NCBI RefSeq assembly: GCF_910577345.1
Contig: NZ_CAJTMT010000005.1
Coordinates: forward strand, 83,502 to 147,501
DNA from: an uncultured Duncaniella sp.
GTDB taxonomy: Bacteria > Bacteroidota > Bacteroidia > Bacteroidales > Muribaculaceae
Direction: 5' to 3'
DNA: 64,000 nt
Shown here: positions 34,207-43,322 of the stretch, in pieces
Layout: each line of letters starts with the position of its first letter
How positions within the stretch are numbered: the stretch's first letter is position 1
Program-made: the position numbers and the translations under genes
Notes under the pieces: model-generated
Told to the model about the DNA's origin: nothing
Database searches by the model: none
Seen by the model: only the letters and a program-made list of their open reading frames with translations

Positions 34207-35736
34207 ATGAAAATCAACAGATTATTTACGATATGCGCGCTTGCAGGCATGGTGTTTGCGAGTGCTTGCTCGGATAAGAAGGACAGTGATCACCTCGTGA
34301 TACTGCATACCAACGACACTCATTCGGCCATCGATCCGGACCGTCACGACATGGGCGGAGCGGCCCGTCGGATGGTGCTGATCGACAGTGTGAGAGGCGC
34401 ACACGAGAATGTGATGCTCATTGATGCAGGCGACGCCGTTCAAGGCTCGCTCTACTACACCCTTTTCGGAGGAGAGGTAGAGCGCAAGGTGATGAACGCC
34501 ATGGGCTATGACATCCAGATTCTCGGCAACCACGAGTTTGACAAGGGAATGGAGCAGCTTGCAAAGGAGTGGAAACAGCTCAATGCCAACCGTCTCAGCA
34601 CCAACTACGACCTTACAGGCAGCACACTCGAAGGACTCTTCGTCCCCTCGGTCGTCAGGGCTATAGGTGACAAGTCAGTCGGTTTCATCGGCATAAATCT
34701 TGACCCTGCCGGTATCGTTTCCGAAGCCAATTATACCGGAGTCAAGTACATCGACGGTATCAAGGCTGCCAACGAGGAAGCCGCACGTCTCAAAAGCGAA
34801 GGCGTTGACATGGTTATCGCTGTAACACATATCGGATATGAAAATGAACCCGGCTACAGCGACATGGATATTGCCCGCAACTCCCATGACATCGACGTGA
34901 TAATCGGCGGACACTCACACACCGTGATCGACCCGAACGACAATCGCAGCGGTGTCCCGAAGTGGAGAGTGCCCAATGCCGACGGCGATACAATCTCTGT
35001 CCTCCAGACAGGTTCGAGCGGTGTCAACCTCGGTGAAATCGACATCAACCTTGCGACAAAGGATGTCACTGCACGTCTCATCCCTGTAGACAAGCGTCTT
35101 GATGACCGCGTCGGGTCGAAGATAGAAGAAATCGTTGCTCCCTACCGCAAACAAGTGGAGGAGATGCGCTCAAAGAAAATCGGCAACTCGCCATACGAAT
35201 ATGAACGTAAATCGCCCGAGATGGTCAATCTCCTCAGCGACTTCGTCAGAACTCGCGGAGCCGAACTTTCCGGCAAACCGGTCGACCTCTCCATCATGAA
35301 CAAGGGGGGCATACGCAACAGCCTTGCCGCCGGACCTATCACCCAAGGTGAAATCATCGACATCGCACCATTCGACAACTCTATTGTAGTGATGGAAATC
35401 AAGGGCAAGGACCTTCTCGACAACATCGCCATCATGGCCTCACAGGACGGTCAGGGAGTCAGCAGCAATGTAGAGATTCTTTATGATCCATCTACCAAAG
35501 CTGTCAACAGCGCGACAATCGACGGCAAAGCGATAGACCATGCAAAGACCTACCGTCTTGCCACCATTGACTATCTCGCTGCCGGAAACGACTACATGGA
35601 ACCTCTGAAACGCAGCACGATCCTCGCCAAAAGTCCTGAGGTGCTCTACCAGATACTCATCGACTACGTTGCCGAAGGTAAGCTCGACAAGCTCCTTGCC
35701 AATCCCGACAAGCAGCAGCGAATGAGAAGTTTCTAA
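34207..35736 (+). CDS. Lipoprotein 5'-nucleotidase / bifunctional metallophosphatase
   Basis: Secreted UshA-like enzyme that dephosphorylates nucleotides. The 509-aa product has a lipoprotein signal (VFASAC, Cys about 21), the metallophosphatase domain (about 29-290: ILHTNDTHSAIDP, DAGDAVQGS, LGNHEFDKG, GGHSHTVID) and the 5'-nucleotidase C-terminal domain (about 330-480, NKGGIRNSLAAGPITQGE, FDNSIVVMEIKGKDLLD). Both halves are in one protein, whereas some Bacteroidales carry them as two genes (from memory). Ends in a strong hairpin. Confidence 0.94.
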   Translation: MKINRLFTICALAGMVFASACSDKKDSDHLVILHTNDTHSAIDPDRHDMGGAARRMVLIDSVRGAHENVMLIDAGDAVQGSLYYTLFGGEVERKVMNAMGYDIQILGNHEFDKGMEQLAKEWKQLNANRLSTNYDLTGSTLEGLFVPSVVRAIGDKSVGFIGINLDPAGIVSEANYTGVKYIDGIKAANEEAARLKSEGVDMVIAVTHIGYENEPGYSDMDIARNSHDIDVIIGGHSHTVIDPNDNRSGVPKWRVPNADGDTISVLQTGSSGVNLGEIDINLATKDVTARLIPVDKRLDDRVGSKIEEIVAPYRKQVEEMRSKKIGNSPYEYERKSPEMVNLLSDFVRTRGAELSGKPVDLSIMNKGGIRNSLAAGPITQGEIIDIAPFDNSIVVMEIKGKDLLDNIAIMASQDGQGVSSNVEILYDPSTKAVNSATIDGKAIDHAKTYRLATIDYLAAGNDYMEPLKRSTILAKSPEVLYQILIDYVAEGKLDKLLANPDKQQRMRSF

Positions 35737-35753
35737 ACTTAATAATAAAGGAA

Positions 35754-35787
35754 CAAGCGCTTGAGAAGCCATTTTCTCAAGCGCTTG
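35754..35787 (+). terminator. 14-bp stem hairpin after the nucleotidase gene
   Basis: Perfect stem CAAGCGCTTGAGAA / TTCTCAAGCGCTTG with loop GCCATT, 18 bp after the stop codon. No T-run follows, so it may act as a 3'-end stabiliser rather than an intrinsic terminator. Confidence 0.6.
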
Positions 35788-35834
35788 ATATGTGTCAGAA
35801 CCAAATCAAATAACCTCAAAGATTTATCATTGAT

Positions 35835-36209
35835 ATGAACGGCTGGTGGACTGTCGGACTACTCGTGGTATCCAACATATTCATGACTTTCGCATGGTAC
35901 GGACAATTGAAATTGTCGGAAATGAAGGTCATCACATCCAACACTCCTCTTTTTATCGTCATCCTGCTTTCATGGGCAGTGGCACTGTTTGAGTATTGCT
36001 TCATGGTGCCTGCAAACCGCTATGGCTATCTCGGCAACGGCGGCCAATTCTCCCTGCTACAGTTGAAGGTGATGCAGGAGGTGATTTCACTTCTCGTGTT
36101 CACAGTGTTTGCAATCCTGCTTTTCAAGGGTGAAAGCCTCCACTGGAACCACTTTCTTGCCTTCTGCCTGCTCATTGCAGCAGTTTATTTGGTTTTTATG
36201 GAGAGTTAA
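35835..36209 (+). CDS. DMT-family small membrane protein (DUF486)
   Basis: The 124-aa integral membrane protein has four predicted helices (about 5-22, 37-57, 72-98, 105-122). The segment FMTFAWYGQL and the central MVPANRYGYLGNGGQFSLLQLK match DUF486. It belongs to the drug/metabolite transporter superfamily as a minimal 4-helix member that probably dimerises. Substrate unknown. Transcription converges on the U32 gene with a long inverted 9-bp array between them. Confidence 0.9.
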   Translation: MNGWWTVGLLVVSNIFMTFAWYGQLKLSEMKVITSNTPLFIVILLSWAVALFEYCFMVPANRYGYLGNGGQFSLLQLKVMQEVISLLVFTVFAILLFKGESLHWNHFLAFCLLIAAVYLVFMES

Positions 36210-36430
36210 TAGGGTTGATAGGGCTAATAAGGCTAATAAGGCTAATAAGCCTAATAGGGCCAATAAGTGGCGGAAACGCGGTCACTTATTGGCCTTATTG
36301 GTTTTCAGTTTAGTTTATAAGTCAAATCTATTTGGCCTATCTGACCTATTGGGCTTATTGGGCCTATTGGACTTATTAGCCCTATTAGACTTATTAGCCC
36401 TATTTGGCCTATTTTGCTTATTTCGCTTAT
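36210..36430. repeat. Inverted 9-bp tandem arrays between DUF486 and U32 genes
   Basis: Left array GGGCTAATAAGGCTAATAAG... (about 36213-36268) and right array of units such as GGGCTTATT, GGGCCTATT, GGACTTATT (about 36329-36430). At the centre a 12-bp perfect stem GGCCAATAAGTG / CACTTATTGGCC (36258-36269, 36283-36294) encloses GCG-GAAA-CGC. The last units reach the stop of the U32 gene at 36427. It probably serves as a bidirectional 3' hairpin. Confidence 0.85.
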
Positions 36431-38418
36431 TTCGCTTGATAGACTTGCATCCTGCAATTCTTGCAGTCGAAGTCGAGGCGGAGGCGGGTGTTGGCGCTGA
36501 TGAGGGTGAGTGGGCCGCGCCAATCTTTGCCGGAGGGGTCTTTAAGACATTTACCAAGCTCTTTTCGCAAGCAATAGCGGGTGGTCATGACCGGAGCTTC
36601 CACTGAGGCATCATTCAGGGCTTCCACTGAGGCATCATTCAGGACTTCCACTGATGCATCCTTCAGGGCTTCCGTTGAGGCATTATACCGGGCAGCCGAT
36701 GAGGCATCATCATTTTGAGACTTAGACTTTCCTCTTTTATCCCCACAGCTCTTTCCGGCAACTTCCATGGCGGGGGCAATCTCCGTGGCGCCATGCGAGA
36801 GATAGAACTCTCGGGCAAGTTTGTTGGCCACGTTGTCGTGGACTGTAAGACGCGTACCGTAGGGCAATGGGACATCAAATTTTTCCGGCAGACGATAGGT
36901 GAAGCGGTAGGTGGCGCGAGCACTGCGGTCAAGGGCCTCCACACAGTCACGGCGCAAGGCAGCAAGTGCCGAGGCCGGAATAAAGACAGCTCCGGCAACG
37001 TCCACTATCCGTCCGGAACGATAGCCTGTTCCTCCAAGCTTGTCGAGAATGCGACGGCGTGGCCCCTCCTGCGGAGTGACAGCGCTCTGCAATTCCGGCA
37101 CATCAGCAATGACCGTAGCCGAACATCCACGCTCATCAGTCATTTCAAGCGAGATTCTCTCGGACGAAACAACCTGCAGCGCCATGTCAACGCTTATTGT
37201 ACGGGTAGTCTTTGCGGCCGCTATGCTGTCGTCAAACTCCTTATCGCGGTTGCGATACAGAGCCGTCCCGGCAGGAATATTCTGCGGCGATGCTGGGAAA
37301 AGTTTGTTGCCTTCAACACGGTTCAGACGGAAACCCTGGAACACACCTGCGGGAGTGTAGTAACCGAGGCCGTCGCCATTCGCAAGATTCTCGCTGAGCC
37401 TTGCCGTGATGACCTTGGGTTTGCAATCCGTCACCACCCCGACTTTCAATCCTGTTGCCTTCGGGGATGAAATCGAGGCCATGCCCTTGGCAGGAGCCTT
37501 TCCGGTTAGGAAATAGGGCGTGAAACCACGGTTGAAACTCTTGTCGAGCGACGGGTTGAAACCAAGACGCACACCTCCGACTGACTGACGGACATATTTC
37601 CCGCCGCTCTCCTCGACGAAACGGTCGAGAATACGGCTGTAGGCTCCAACAGTGTTCTTGACGTATGCCTCATCCTTTAACCGTCCCTCGATTTTGAAGG
37701 AACTGACTCCGGCGCCCACCATGTCTGGAATGGCGGTCGAACGGTTGAGGTCGCGCAACGAAAGAAGATGCTTGTTCCGGACCAGGACATTGCCCTTTGC
37801 ATCCACAAGGTCAAACGGCAGGCGGCACACCTGCGAACACTCACCACGGTTGGCACTGCGCCCGGTCGTGGCGAAACTTGCACGGCAGTCGCCACTGTAG
37901 CTCACGCAGAGTGCGCCATGAATGAAGGCTTCAAGCGGTGTGTCGGGAACAGCCTCATGGATAGCTGCAATCTCTTTGAGCGAAAGTTCCCTTGCAAGGA
38001 CAAGACGCGAGAAGCCCACATCAGCAAGAAAACGGGCCTTGGCCGCATCGCGGATGTCGCACTGAGTGCTTGCATGAAGTTCAATCGGAGGAATATCCAT
38101 CCGCAAGATACCCATGTCCTGGACAATTAGTGCGTCAACTCCGGCCCTGTACAGCTCTCCGATAAGCCGCTCCACCGACTTCAACTCATCATCATAAATG
38201 ATGGTGTTGACAGTCGCAAAAACCTTTGCATTGAAACGATGGGCATAGTCGACCACACGAGCTACGTCAGCTATGGAATTGGCGGCTGCATGGCGCGCGC
38301 CATGACTCGATGCACCCATGTAGACGGCATCGGCTCCGGCTGTGATAGCAGCGATTGCGATGTCGGCATTGCGTGCAGGTGCAAGCAGTTCAAGAGGGGT
38401 GGCGACAGTTTTGCTCAT
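36427..38418 (-). CDS. U32-family peptidase
   Basis: The 663-aa member of the peptidase U32 (collagenase-like) family; characterised relatives such as RlhA, TrhP and UbiU act in RNA modification or quinone synthesis, so proteolysis is not assured. Motifs are GADAVYMGASSHGAR, LHASTQCDIRDA, ARELSLKEI, FIHGALCVSYSGDC and NRGECSQVCRLPF (Cys cluster), followed by a DUF3656-like middle domain. Between it and a C-terminal Cys motif (CLRKELGKCL, CKNC) is a linker with four 8-aa repeats of the type NDASVEAL, encoded by 24-bp DNA repeats at 36597-36689. Confidence 0.9.
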   Translation of the reverse strand: MSKTVATPLELLAPARNADIAIAAITAGADAVYMGASSHGARHAAANSIADVARVVDYAHRFNAKVFATVNTIIYDDELKSVERLIGELYRAGVDALIVQDMGILRMDIPPIELHASTQCDIRDAAKARFLADVGFSRLVLARELSLKEIAAIHEAVPDTPLEAFIHGALCVSYSGDCRASFATTGRSANRGECSQVCRLPFDLVDAKGNVLVRNKHLLSLRDLNRSTAIPDMVGAGVSSFKIEGRLKDEAYVKNTVGAYSRILDRFVEESGGKYVRQSVGGVRLGFNPSLDKSFNRGFTPYFLTGKAPAKGMASISSPKATGLKVGVVTDCKPKVITARLSENLANGDGLGYYTPAGVFQGFRLNRVEGNKLFPASPQNIPAGTALYRNRDKEFDDSIAAAKTTRTISVDMALQVVSSERISLEMTDERGCSATVIADVPELQSAVTPQEGPRRRILDKLGGTGYRSGRIVDVAGAVFIPASALAALRRDCVEALDRSARATYRFTYRLPEKFDVPLPYGTRLTVHDNVANKLAREFYLSHGATEIAPAMEVAGKSCGDKRGKSKSQNDDASSAARYNASTEALKDASVEVLNDASVEALNDASVEAPVMTTRYCLRKELGKCLKDPSGKDWRGPLTLISANTRLRLDFDCKNCRMQVYQAK
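36597..36689. repeat. 24-bp tandem repeat in the U32 coding region
   Basis: About four copies of CTTCCACTGAGGCATCATTC plus AGGG (36597-36620, 36621-36644, 36645-36668, 36669-36689), in frame, giving an 8-aa repeat on the minus strand. Copy number may vary between strains. Confidence 0.85.
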
Positions 38419-38532
38419 TATCTCAAAATATAGTGTTAAACAGAGTTAAAATCACGAAGTTACGATTAAACCATTCTCACTTCGTCGAGTCAAAAAGACA
38501 TACAACGTAATAGAATTAGCTTTTTGATTATA

Positions 38533-38579
38533 TGCTCTGCGTCGGCTCGGGAAGAGTGGCGCAGAGCACTTCTTTTTCA
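38533..38579 (+). terminator. Orphan terminator-like hairpin
   Basis: Stem TGCTCTGCG / CGCAGAGCA (38533-38541, 38560-38568) followed by CTTCTTTTTC. It looks like a plus-strand intrinsic terminator, but the only gene upstream on this strand ends at 36209. It could end a small RNA or lie in the 5' leader region of the GH13 gene. Confidence 0.45.
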
Positions 38580-38662
38580 GCTATATTCTAACGGTCGAAA
38601 AGCGCTTATTATTGTCAACGCCACTGCCGGCAATACCAATATATATTAATATATGTTGAGTT

Positions 38663-38694
38663 TTAGGATAAATGACTTTTTATTCGTATCTTCG
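38663..38694 (+). promoter_or_regulatory. Promoter of the GH13 gene
   Basis: TTAG (38663-38666), 20 bp, TATCTTCG (38687-38694): one mismatch in each box. It places the transcript start near 38701, after the upstream ATG at 38672, and supports the start at 38732. Confidence 0.5.
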
Positions 38695-38731
38695 CAAAAG
38701 AATATCATACTCACATTTTTCAAATTCTCCG

Positions 38732-40168
38732 ATGAAAAAATTCTTTCTAACCATTCTTGCCGTGGCAGCCGTCACGGTTCTCGTCGTATCATGCAGCTCT
38801 TCGAAGAAAAACGACTCGCTGGCTGACGGACGCGACTCAACTTATACCAACGTAACCCATCCCGACTGGTCGCGCAATGCAGTCATCTACGAAGTGAATG
38901 TACGCCAGTTCACCGATTCCGGCACCATCACAGCCTTCGATTCCCAACTTCCCCGCCTCAAAGAGCTCGGAGTAGACATCCTCTGGTTCATGCCAATCTA
39001 TCCCATCAGCGAAAAGAACCGCAAGGGTGAGCTTGGCAGCTACTATGCCGTCAAGGACTACAAGGCTTTCAACCCCGAATTCGGCACTCTCGACCAATTC
39101 AAGGAAACAGTGAAAAAAGCCCATGACCTCGGCATGAAGGTAATCCTCGACTGGGTGCCCAACCACTCAGGATGTGACAACGCATGGGTGACCGAGCATC
39201 CCGACTGGTATGCAAAGGATTCACTCGGCAACATGTTCGGCCCATACGACTGGACGGATGTCTACAAGTTCGACTACTCCAATCCTGAAATGCGCACCGC
39301 AATGGTCGATGCTTTCAAATTCTGGCTCACTGAAGTCGGTGTTGACGGTTTCCGCTGCGATGTGGCCATGGAAGTACCCGTCGATTTCTGGGATGAGGCA
39401 CGTCCCCAGCTCCAGGCCGTCAAACCTGACCTCTTCATGCTTGCCGAAGCGAGCGTTCCCGCGCTCCAGAAAAACGGCTTCGACATGGGCTACAACTGGC
39501 CGATGAAGGACCTTTTCAGCGAGATTGCCGCTACTTCCGGTCAATACACCTTCAAGAACGACATGGGCGAGGTCCGCACCTTCCCCACACGCCATGCCGC
39601 AGACATTGACTCGCTCCTTGCATCGCAGGCTGCCGAATATCCCCGGGACACCTACCTGATGAACATGATTACCAACCATGACCTCAACTCATGGGAAGGT
39701 ACCGAATTCGAGCGCCTCGGCAATCTCTCCGATGCTTTCGCTGTCCTCTCCTACACCCTTCCGGGTATGCCCCTCATCTACACCGGTCAGGAAACAGGCA
39801 TGAACCGCGCCCTCGAATTCTTCGTGAAGGACAAGGCTCCGGAATGGGAACCCCGCAACAAATATTTTGAGTTCTACAAGAAGCTCAATAATCTCAAACA
39901 CACTCAGGCTGCACTTCTCGCCGGAGAGGAAGGCGGCGAAATGGTGCGCTACGCCACAACCAGCCCCGACCTCTATGTCTTCTCCCGCTCGAAGGATGAT
40001 TCCCGCGTCGTAGTGCTCGTGAACCTCGGAGCTGAAGAAGAGGAAGTCAAATTCAGTGCTGAAACTCCTGAAATCACCACCGAAACAATAGATTTCTTTA
40101 CCGGAAACCAAGCCACTCTCCCCACCACCCTCAAACCCGGTGAATACCGCGTCTTCACTGGCAAGTAA
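38732..40168 (+). CDS. GH13 alpha-amylase-family lipoprotein
   Basis: Predicted alpha-glucan hydrolase or transglycosidase. I chose ATG 38732, which gives a lipoprotein signal MKKFFLTILAVAAVTVLVVS followed by Cys; 38672 would precede the promoter. The 478-aa product has the GH13 regions: LGVDILWFMPIYPIS, VILDWVPNHS (region I), GFRCDVAMEVP (region II with the nucleophile Asp), FMLAEAS (region III, acid Glu) and MITNHDLNSW (region IV; the usual HD pair reads NHD). It has no linked sus genes, so the substrate is open. Confidence 0.9.
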   Translation: MKKFFLTILAVAAVTVLVVSCSSSKKNDSLADGRDSTYTNVTHPDWSRNAVIYEVNVRQFTDSGTITAFDSQLPRLKELGVDILWFMPIYPISEKNRKGELGSYYAVKDYKAFNPEFGTLDQFKETVKKAHDLGMKVILDWVPNHSGCDNAWVTEHPDWYAKDSLGNMFGPYDWTDVYKFDYSNPEMRTAMVDAFKFWLTEVGVDGFRCDVAMEVPVDFWDEARPQLQAVKPDLFMLAEASVPALQKNGFDMGYNWPMKDLFSEIAATSGQYTFKNDMGEVRTFPTRHAADIDSLLASQAAEYPRDTYLMNMITNHDLNSWEGTEFERLGNLSDAFAVLSYTLPGMPLIYTGQETGMNRALEFFVKDKAPEWEPRNKYFEFYKKLNNLKHTQAALLAGEEGGEMVRYATTSPDLYVFSRSKDDSRVVVLVNLGAEEEEVKFSAETPEITTETIDFFTGNQATLPTTLKPGEYRVFTGK

Positions 40169-40198
40169 TCCACTTGCAGGATAGATACAGATAAAATT

Positions 40199-40250
40199 AC
40201 AGTCCACATTGTTTGCAGTAGAATCGCAAACAATGTGGACTGTTTAATTT
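40199..40250. terminator. Bidirectional terminator between GH13 and obgE
   Basis: A perfect 18-bp stem, ACAGTCCACATTGTTTGC / GCAAACAATGTGGACTGT (40199-40216, 40226-40243), with a 9-nt loop is followed by TTAATTT. It lies between convergent genes. Confidence 0.8.
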
Positions 40251-40291
40251 CAGGGTGACTTACCCTTTATTTTTCAGTAATGAGAACCGGC

Positions 40292-41497
40292 TTAGTCCTT
40301 ATACTCCTCGTAGCCGTCCTCGTCAAGCATACCGTAGCCGTAGTCTTCGCCCTCGAAGCCTTCGTCATCAATGTCGTCCCATTCCTCCTCATCATCACCG
40401 GGAATTTCAGGAGCGTTCTCAAAGATGAACTCATCCTCTTCGCGGACACGGTGATGACCGTCGAGGGGACGGTGGGTGATAGGATTGACTTCGATACGGT
40501 TACGCTCATCGGTAATCTCAGCCCAAAGCATATCCTTAAGCTCTGTGAGCCCCATGCCTGTAACAGCCGAGATGAAGATGTGGGGAACTCCTTCGGGTAA
40601 GGTAGCCTCAATTTCTTTCATCAGCTCCTCGTCAAGCATGTCGCTCTTGGAGATGGCAAGGACGCGGGGTTTGTCGGCAAGCTGCGGGTTGAAGCGTTCG
40701 AGCTCACCCACAAGAATGTCGTACTGAGCCTTGATGTCGTCGGCATCTGCAGGAACCATGAACAGGAGCACGGCATTTCGTTCGATATGACGGAGGAAAC
40801 GCAGACCAAGGCCCTTTCCTTCGCTCGCACCTTCGATGATACCGGGGATGTCGGCCATGACAAACGACTGGTTGCCGCGATAGGATACAATGCCGAGCTG
40901 AGGCTCCATCGTCGTGAAGGGATAATCGGCAATCTTCGGACGGGCTGCAGAGATGGATGACAGGAGGGTGGATTTACCTGCATTCGGGAAACCGACGAGA
41001 CCGACATCAGCCAGAAGCTTCAATTCAAGGATGATTGACTTCTCGATGGCAGGTTCGCCCGGCTGCGCATAGCGCGGAGTGCGGTTGGTCGCACTCTTGA
41101 AATGCCAGTTGCCAAGACCGCCACGGCCACCGCGCAGGAGCTTCACCTCCTCGCCGTCCGATGTGACCTCGCACAGATATTCACCTGTCTCGGCATCAAA
41201 AACGACGGTGCCGCAGGGAACCTCAACGATCACGTCCTCACCGTCCTTTCCGAAGGAACGGCCACCGGAACCGCTCTGACCGTTGCCGGCAAAGATATGA
41301 CGGCGGTAACGGAGCGGAAGAAGTGTCCACATGTGGGAGTTGCCACGGAGGATGATGTGACCGCCACGGCCACCGTCACCACCGTCGGGACCACCCTTGG
41401 GAACATATTTCGCACGATAGAAATGCCTCGAACCGGCACCGCCTTTGCCTGAACGGCAGAGGACTTTAACGTAATCTATGAAGTTGGAATCAGCCAT
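40292..41497 (-). CDS. obgE: GTPase Obg
   Basis: Essential ribosome-assembly GTPase. The 401-aa product has the glycine-rich Obg fold (about 1-160: CRSGKGGAGSRHFYR, GGPDGGDGGRGGHI), the G domain (about 160-330: GFPNAGKSTLLSS as G1, YPFTTMEP as G2, ADIPGIIEGAS as G3, ISKSDML as G4) and a long acidic C-terminal tail (EDYGYGMLDEDGYEEYKD). All motifs are intact. Confidence 0.96.
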   Translation of the reverse strand: MADSNFIDYVKVLCRSGKGGAGSRHFYRAKYVPKGGPDGGDGGRGGHIILRGNSHMWTLLPLRYRRHIFAGNGQSGSGGRSFGKDGEDVIVEVPCGTVVFDAETGEYLCEVTSDGEEVKLLRGGRGGLGNWHFKSATNRTPRYAQPGEPAIEKSIILELKLLADVGLVGFPNAGKSTLLSSISAARPKIADYPFTTMEPQLGIVSYRGNQSFVMADIPGIIEGASEGKGLGLRFLRHIERNAVLLFMVPADADDIKAQYDILVGELERFNPQLADKPRVLAISKSDMLDEELMKEIEATLPEGVPHIFISAVTGMGLTELKDMLWAEITDERNRIEVNPITHRPLDGHHRVREEDEFIFENAPEIPGDDEEEWDDIDDEGFEGEDYGYGMLDEDGYEEYKD

Positions 41498-41566
41498 TGT
41501 ATTAGCGGACTTGTTGTTAGAATTGATGATTTGTAAATTATAACACTTTTGAGGCGTGAAAGGATT

Positions 41567-42622
41567 TCAAGCATCAAGTGTCTGCTGCAAGTGACGCATC
41601 AGTTCGCGGGCATGGGCGAAATCGACCGGCGAGCCTATATCTATCCATGTTCCGTTGATTGGGAAATAGCTGACGCGCTTTCCCTCTGCAATGGCGCGCT
41701 CGATTAAATCGGTGGCATCAGTGCGTTCGTCGGGACTGAGGGTATGGAGCAGGGCATTCGAGAAGATATAGATACCCGCGTTGGCATAGTAGGAATATGA
41801 GGGTTTCTCTTCAAGGGCTGTCACACGTTGTCCATCGGTATCAAGAATGGCGTAAGGAACGGAGACATTGTAGGGCACGGCGGCTATTGTTATGTCGGCT
41901 TCCTGCGCGCGGTGATGGAGGTAGAGGTCCTCGAAGGAGATTGTCGTCAGCAAATCTGAGTTCATGACAATCGTATCGCCATCCACAGGTATCTCGACAA
42001 GAGCTGCGGATCCGATGGTGCCGAGAGGGCGCGATTCCCTCACACATTTTACACTCACTCCTGCCACGGGCTTTGAGAAATGCTCTTCCAGTTGTTCGGC
42101 AAGATAATTGACCGTAACACTTATATTCTTAACACCTACTGCTGCAAGGGCCTCGATATTGTAGTCGATAATAGCTTTGTCGCCGATTGTCAGCAGGGGT
42201 TTGGGAGTCGTGAGAGTCATGGGACGCAGGCGTTCACCCTTGCCTCCGGCCATGAGTATGGCACCGACCGGAAGCACCGTCTTGGTGACGCGGGTGTCAA
42301 TGACATCGCGGATGTGACCGTCACCGTCAAGAACCGGAATGAGAGTCAGCCTGTGGCGGCGCAACTCACGGAGAGTATCGGGATTCACCTCCCCTACGCT
42401 CAGGAAACGGAACTTGCGGAACATCGCCTCCGACACGGGAGCATCGAGCTTCACCCCACGCAGAAGTGCGCGACGCACATCGCCATCGGTAAGCGTGCCG
42501 ACCATGCGTCCGTCGGCATCCGTCACCAAGAGAGTCATCACTCCTCCCGAAAGTTCGTTAAGACGGCCAAGAGCATCAATCAATCGTGAGCTGTCGGCCA
42601 ATATGTGGCGGTCAATCTGCAT
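41567..42622 (-). CDS. CBS-domain sugar nucleotidyltransferase (PtmE-like)
   Basis: The 351-aa protein joins two CBS repeats (about 1-115) to a sugar-nucleotidyltransferase domain (about 118-345) with VGAILMAGGKGERLRPMT, TPKPLLTIGDKA, MNSDLLTTI and the late INGTWIDIGSP. This layout is that of PtmE, the glucosamine-1-phosphate guanylyltransferase of legionaminic acid synthesis. Its start overlaps the end of the cytidylyltransferase gene by 11 bp, so the genes are coupled. GDP versus UTP specificity cannot be read from sequence. Confidence 0.83.
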   Translation of the reverse strand: MQIDRHILADSSRLIDALGRLNELSGGVMTLLVTDADGRMVGTLTDGDVRRALLRGVKLDAPVSEAMFRKFRFLSVGEVNPDTLRELRRHRLTLIPVLDGDGHIRDVIDTRVTKTVLPVGAILMAGGKGERLRPMTLTTPKPLLTIGDKAIIDYNIEALAAVGVKNISVTVNYLAEQLEEHFSKPVAGVSVKCVRESRPLGTIGSAALVEIPVDGDTIVMNSDLLTTISFEDLYLHHRAQEADITIAAVPYNVSVPYAILDTDGQRVTALEEKPSYSYYANAGIYIFSNALLHTLSPDERTDATDLIERAIAEGKRVSYFPINGTWIDIGSPVDFAHARELMRHLQQTLDA

Positions 42623-43322
42623 GTGACATCAGGTTTTCAGTTATTATCCAGTCAAGCGGCGTGTCAAGGTCGACCGAACGCGACCGTGGCATTTCAAACG
42701 GAATCCTACGGGGAAATTCCCCAAGCCCCATCCGCCGGATGGAAGCAGGATTGATGACATAGACTGCACCGTTGTATTGCCACGCCTTCGGAGCATCCTG
42801 ACGGCGGGTGAATTTGCCTTCGCCTTTTGCGACATGGAGTGTTCCGTCCGACGAGGTCTCGAAACAGTCATAATATGGATTGCAGGCGGCTTCCGTCACA
42901 GTCACCACCATATCGACATCCGGGGTATAAAGATTCATACAGCCCTTCACGTCATCAACCGTGCGCATCGGTGATGTCGGCTGCAGCAGGACCACAACAT
43001 CATAGTCTATCCCGCTTCGGTCAGCCCAATCCATCGCGTCGATTATAACCTCGCGCGACCCGACCTTATCCCCACCGAGTTCGGCAGGACGACGGTAATT
43101 GACCGGCAATCCGGTCGCCTCGGCTACCGCGCGGATTTCATCATCGTCAGTAGACACAACTACGTTTGTATCGGGAGCAAGCTCACGGGCCACATCGATG
43201 GAGTAGTGAATCAGAGGACGACCGCACAATGGTTTGATGTTCTTGCGCGGAATACCCTTGCTACCACCCCTTGCAGGAATGATGAAAAGCGGTTTGACAG
43301 CTTGATTAGACCGGGATGTCAT
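42612..43322 (-). CDS. CMP-nonulosonate synthetase (acylneuraminate cytidylyltransferase family)
   Basis: The 236-aa protein activates a nonulosonic acid (sialic, legionaminic or similar) with CTP. Motifs are PLFIIPARGGSKGIPRKNIK (first P-loop-like block), VVVLLQPTSPMRTVDDV and VDLDTPLDW near the C-terminus. It overlaps the upstream epimerase gene by 17 bp and the downstream CBS nucleotidyltransferase gene by 11 bp. By company it is closer in role to LegF/PtmB than to NeuA (inference). No sugar acid synthase (NeuB/LegI) is in the window. Confidence 0.88.
   Translation of the reverse strand: MTSRSNQAVKPLFIIPARGGSKGIPRKNIKPLCGRPLIHYSIDVARELAPDTNVVVSTDDDEIRAVAEATGLPVNYRRPAELGGDKVGSREVIIDAMDWADRSGIDYDVVVLLQPTSPMRTVDDVKGCMNLYTPDVDMVVTVTEAACNPYYDCFETSSDGTLHVAKGEGKFTRRQDAPKAWQYNGAVYVINPASIRRMGLGEFPRRIPFEMPRSRSVDLDTPLDWIITENLMSHAD

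Noticed and set aside
36109..36606. 165-aa plus-strand frame rich in ANKANK and LLGLL
   Set aside because: It is the translation of the 9-bp array and of the U32 gene's antisense strand.
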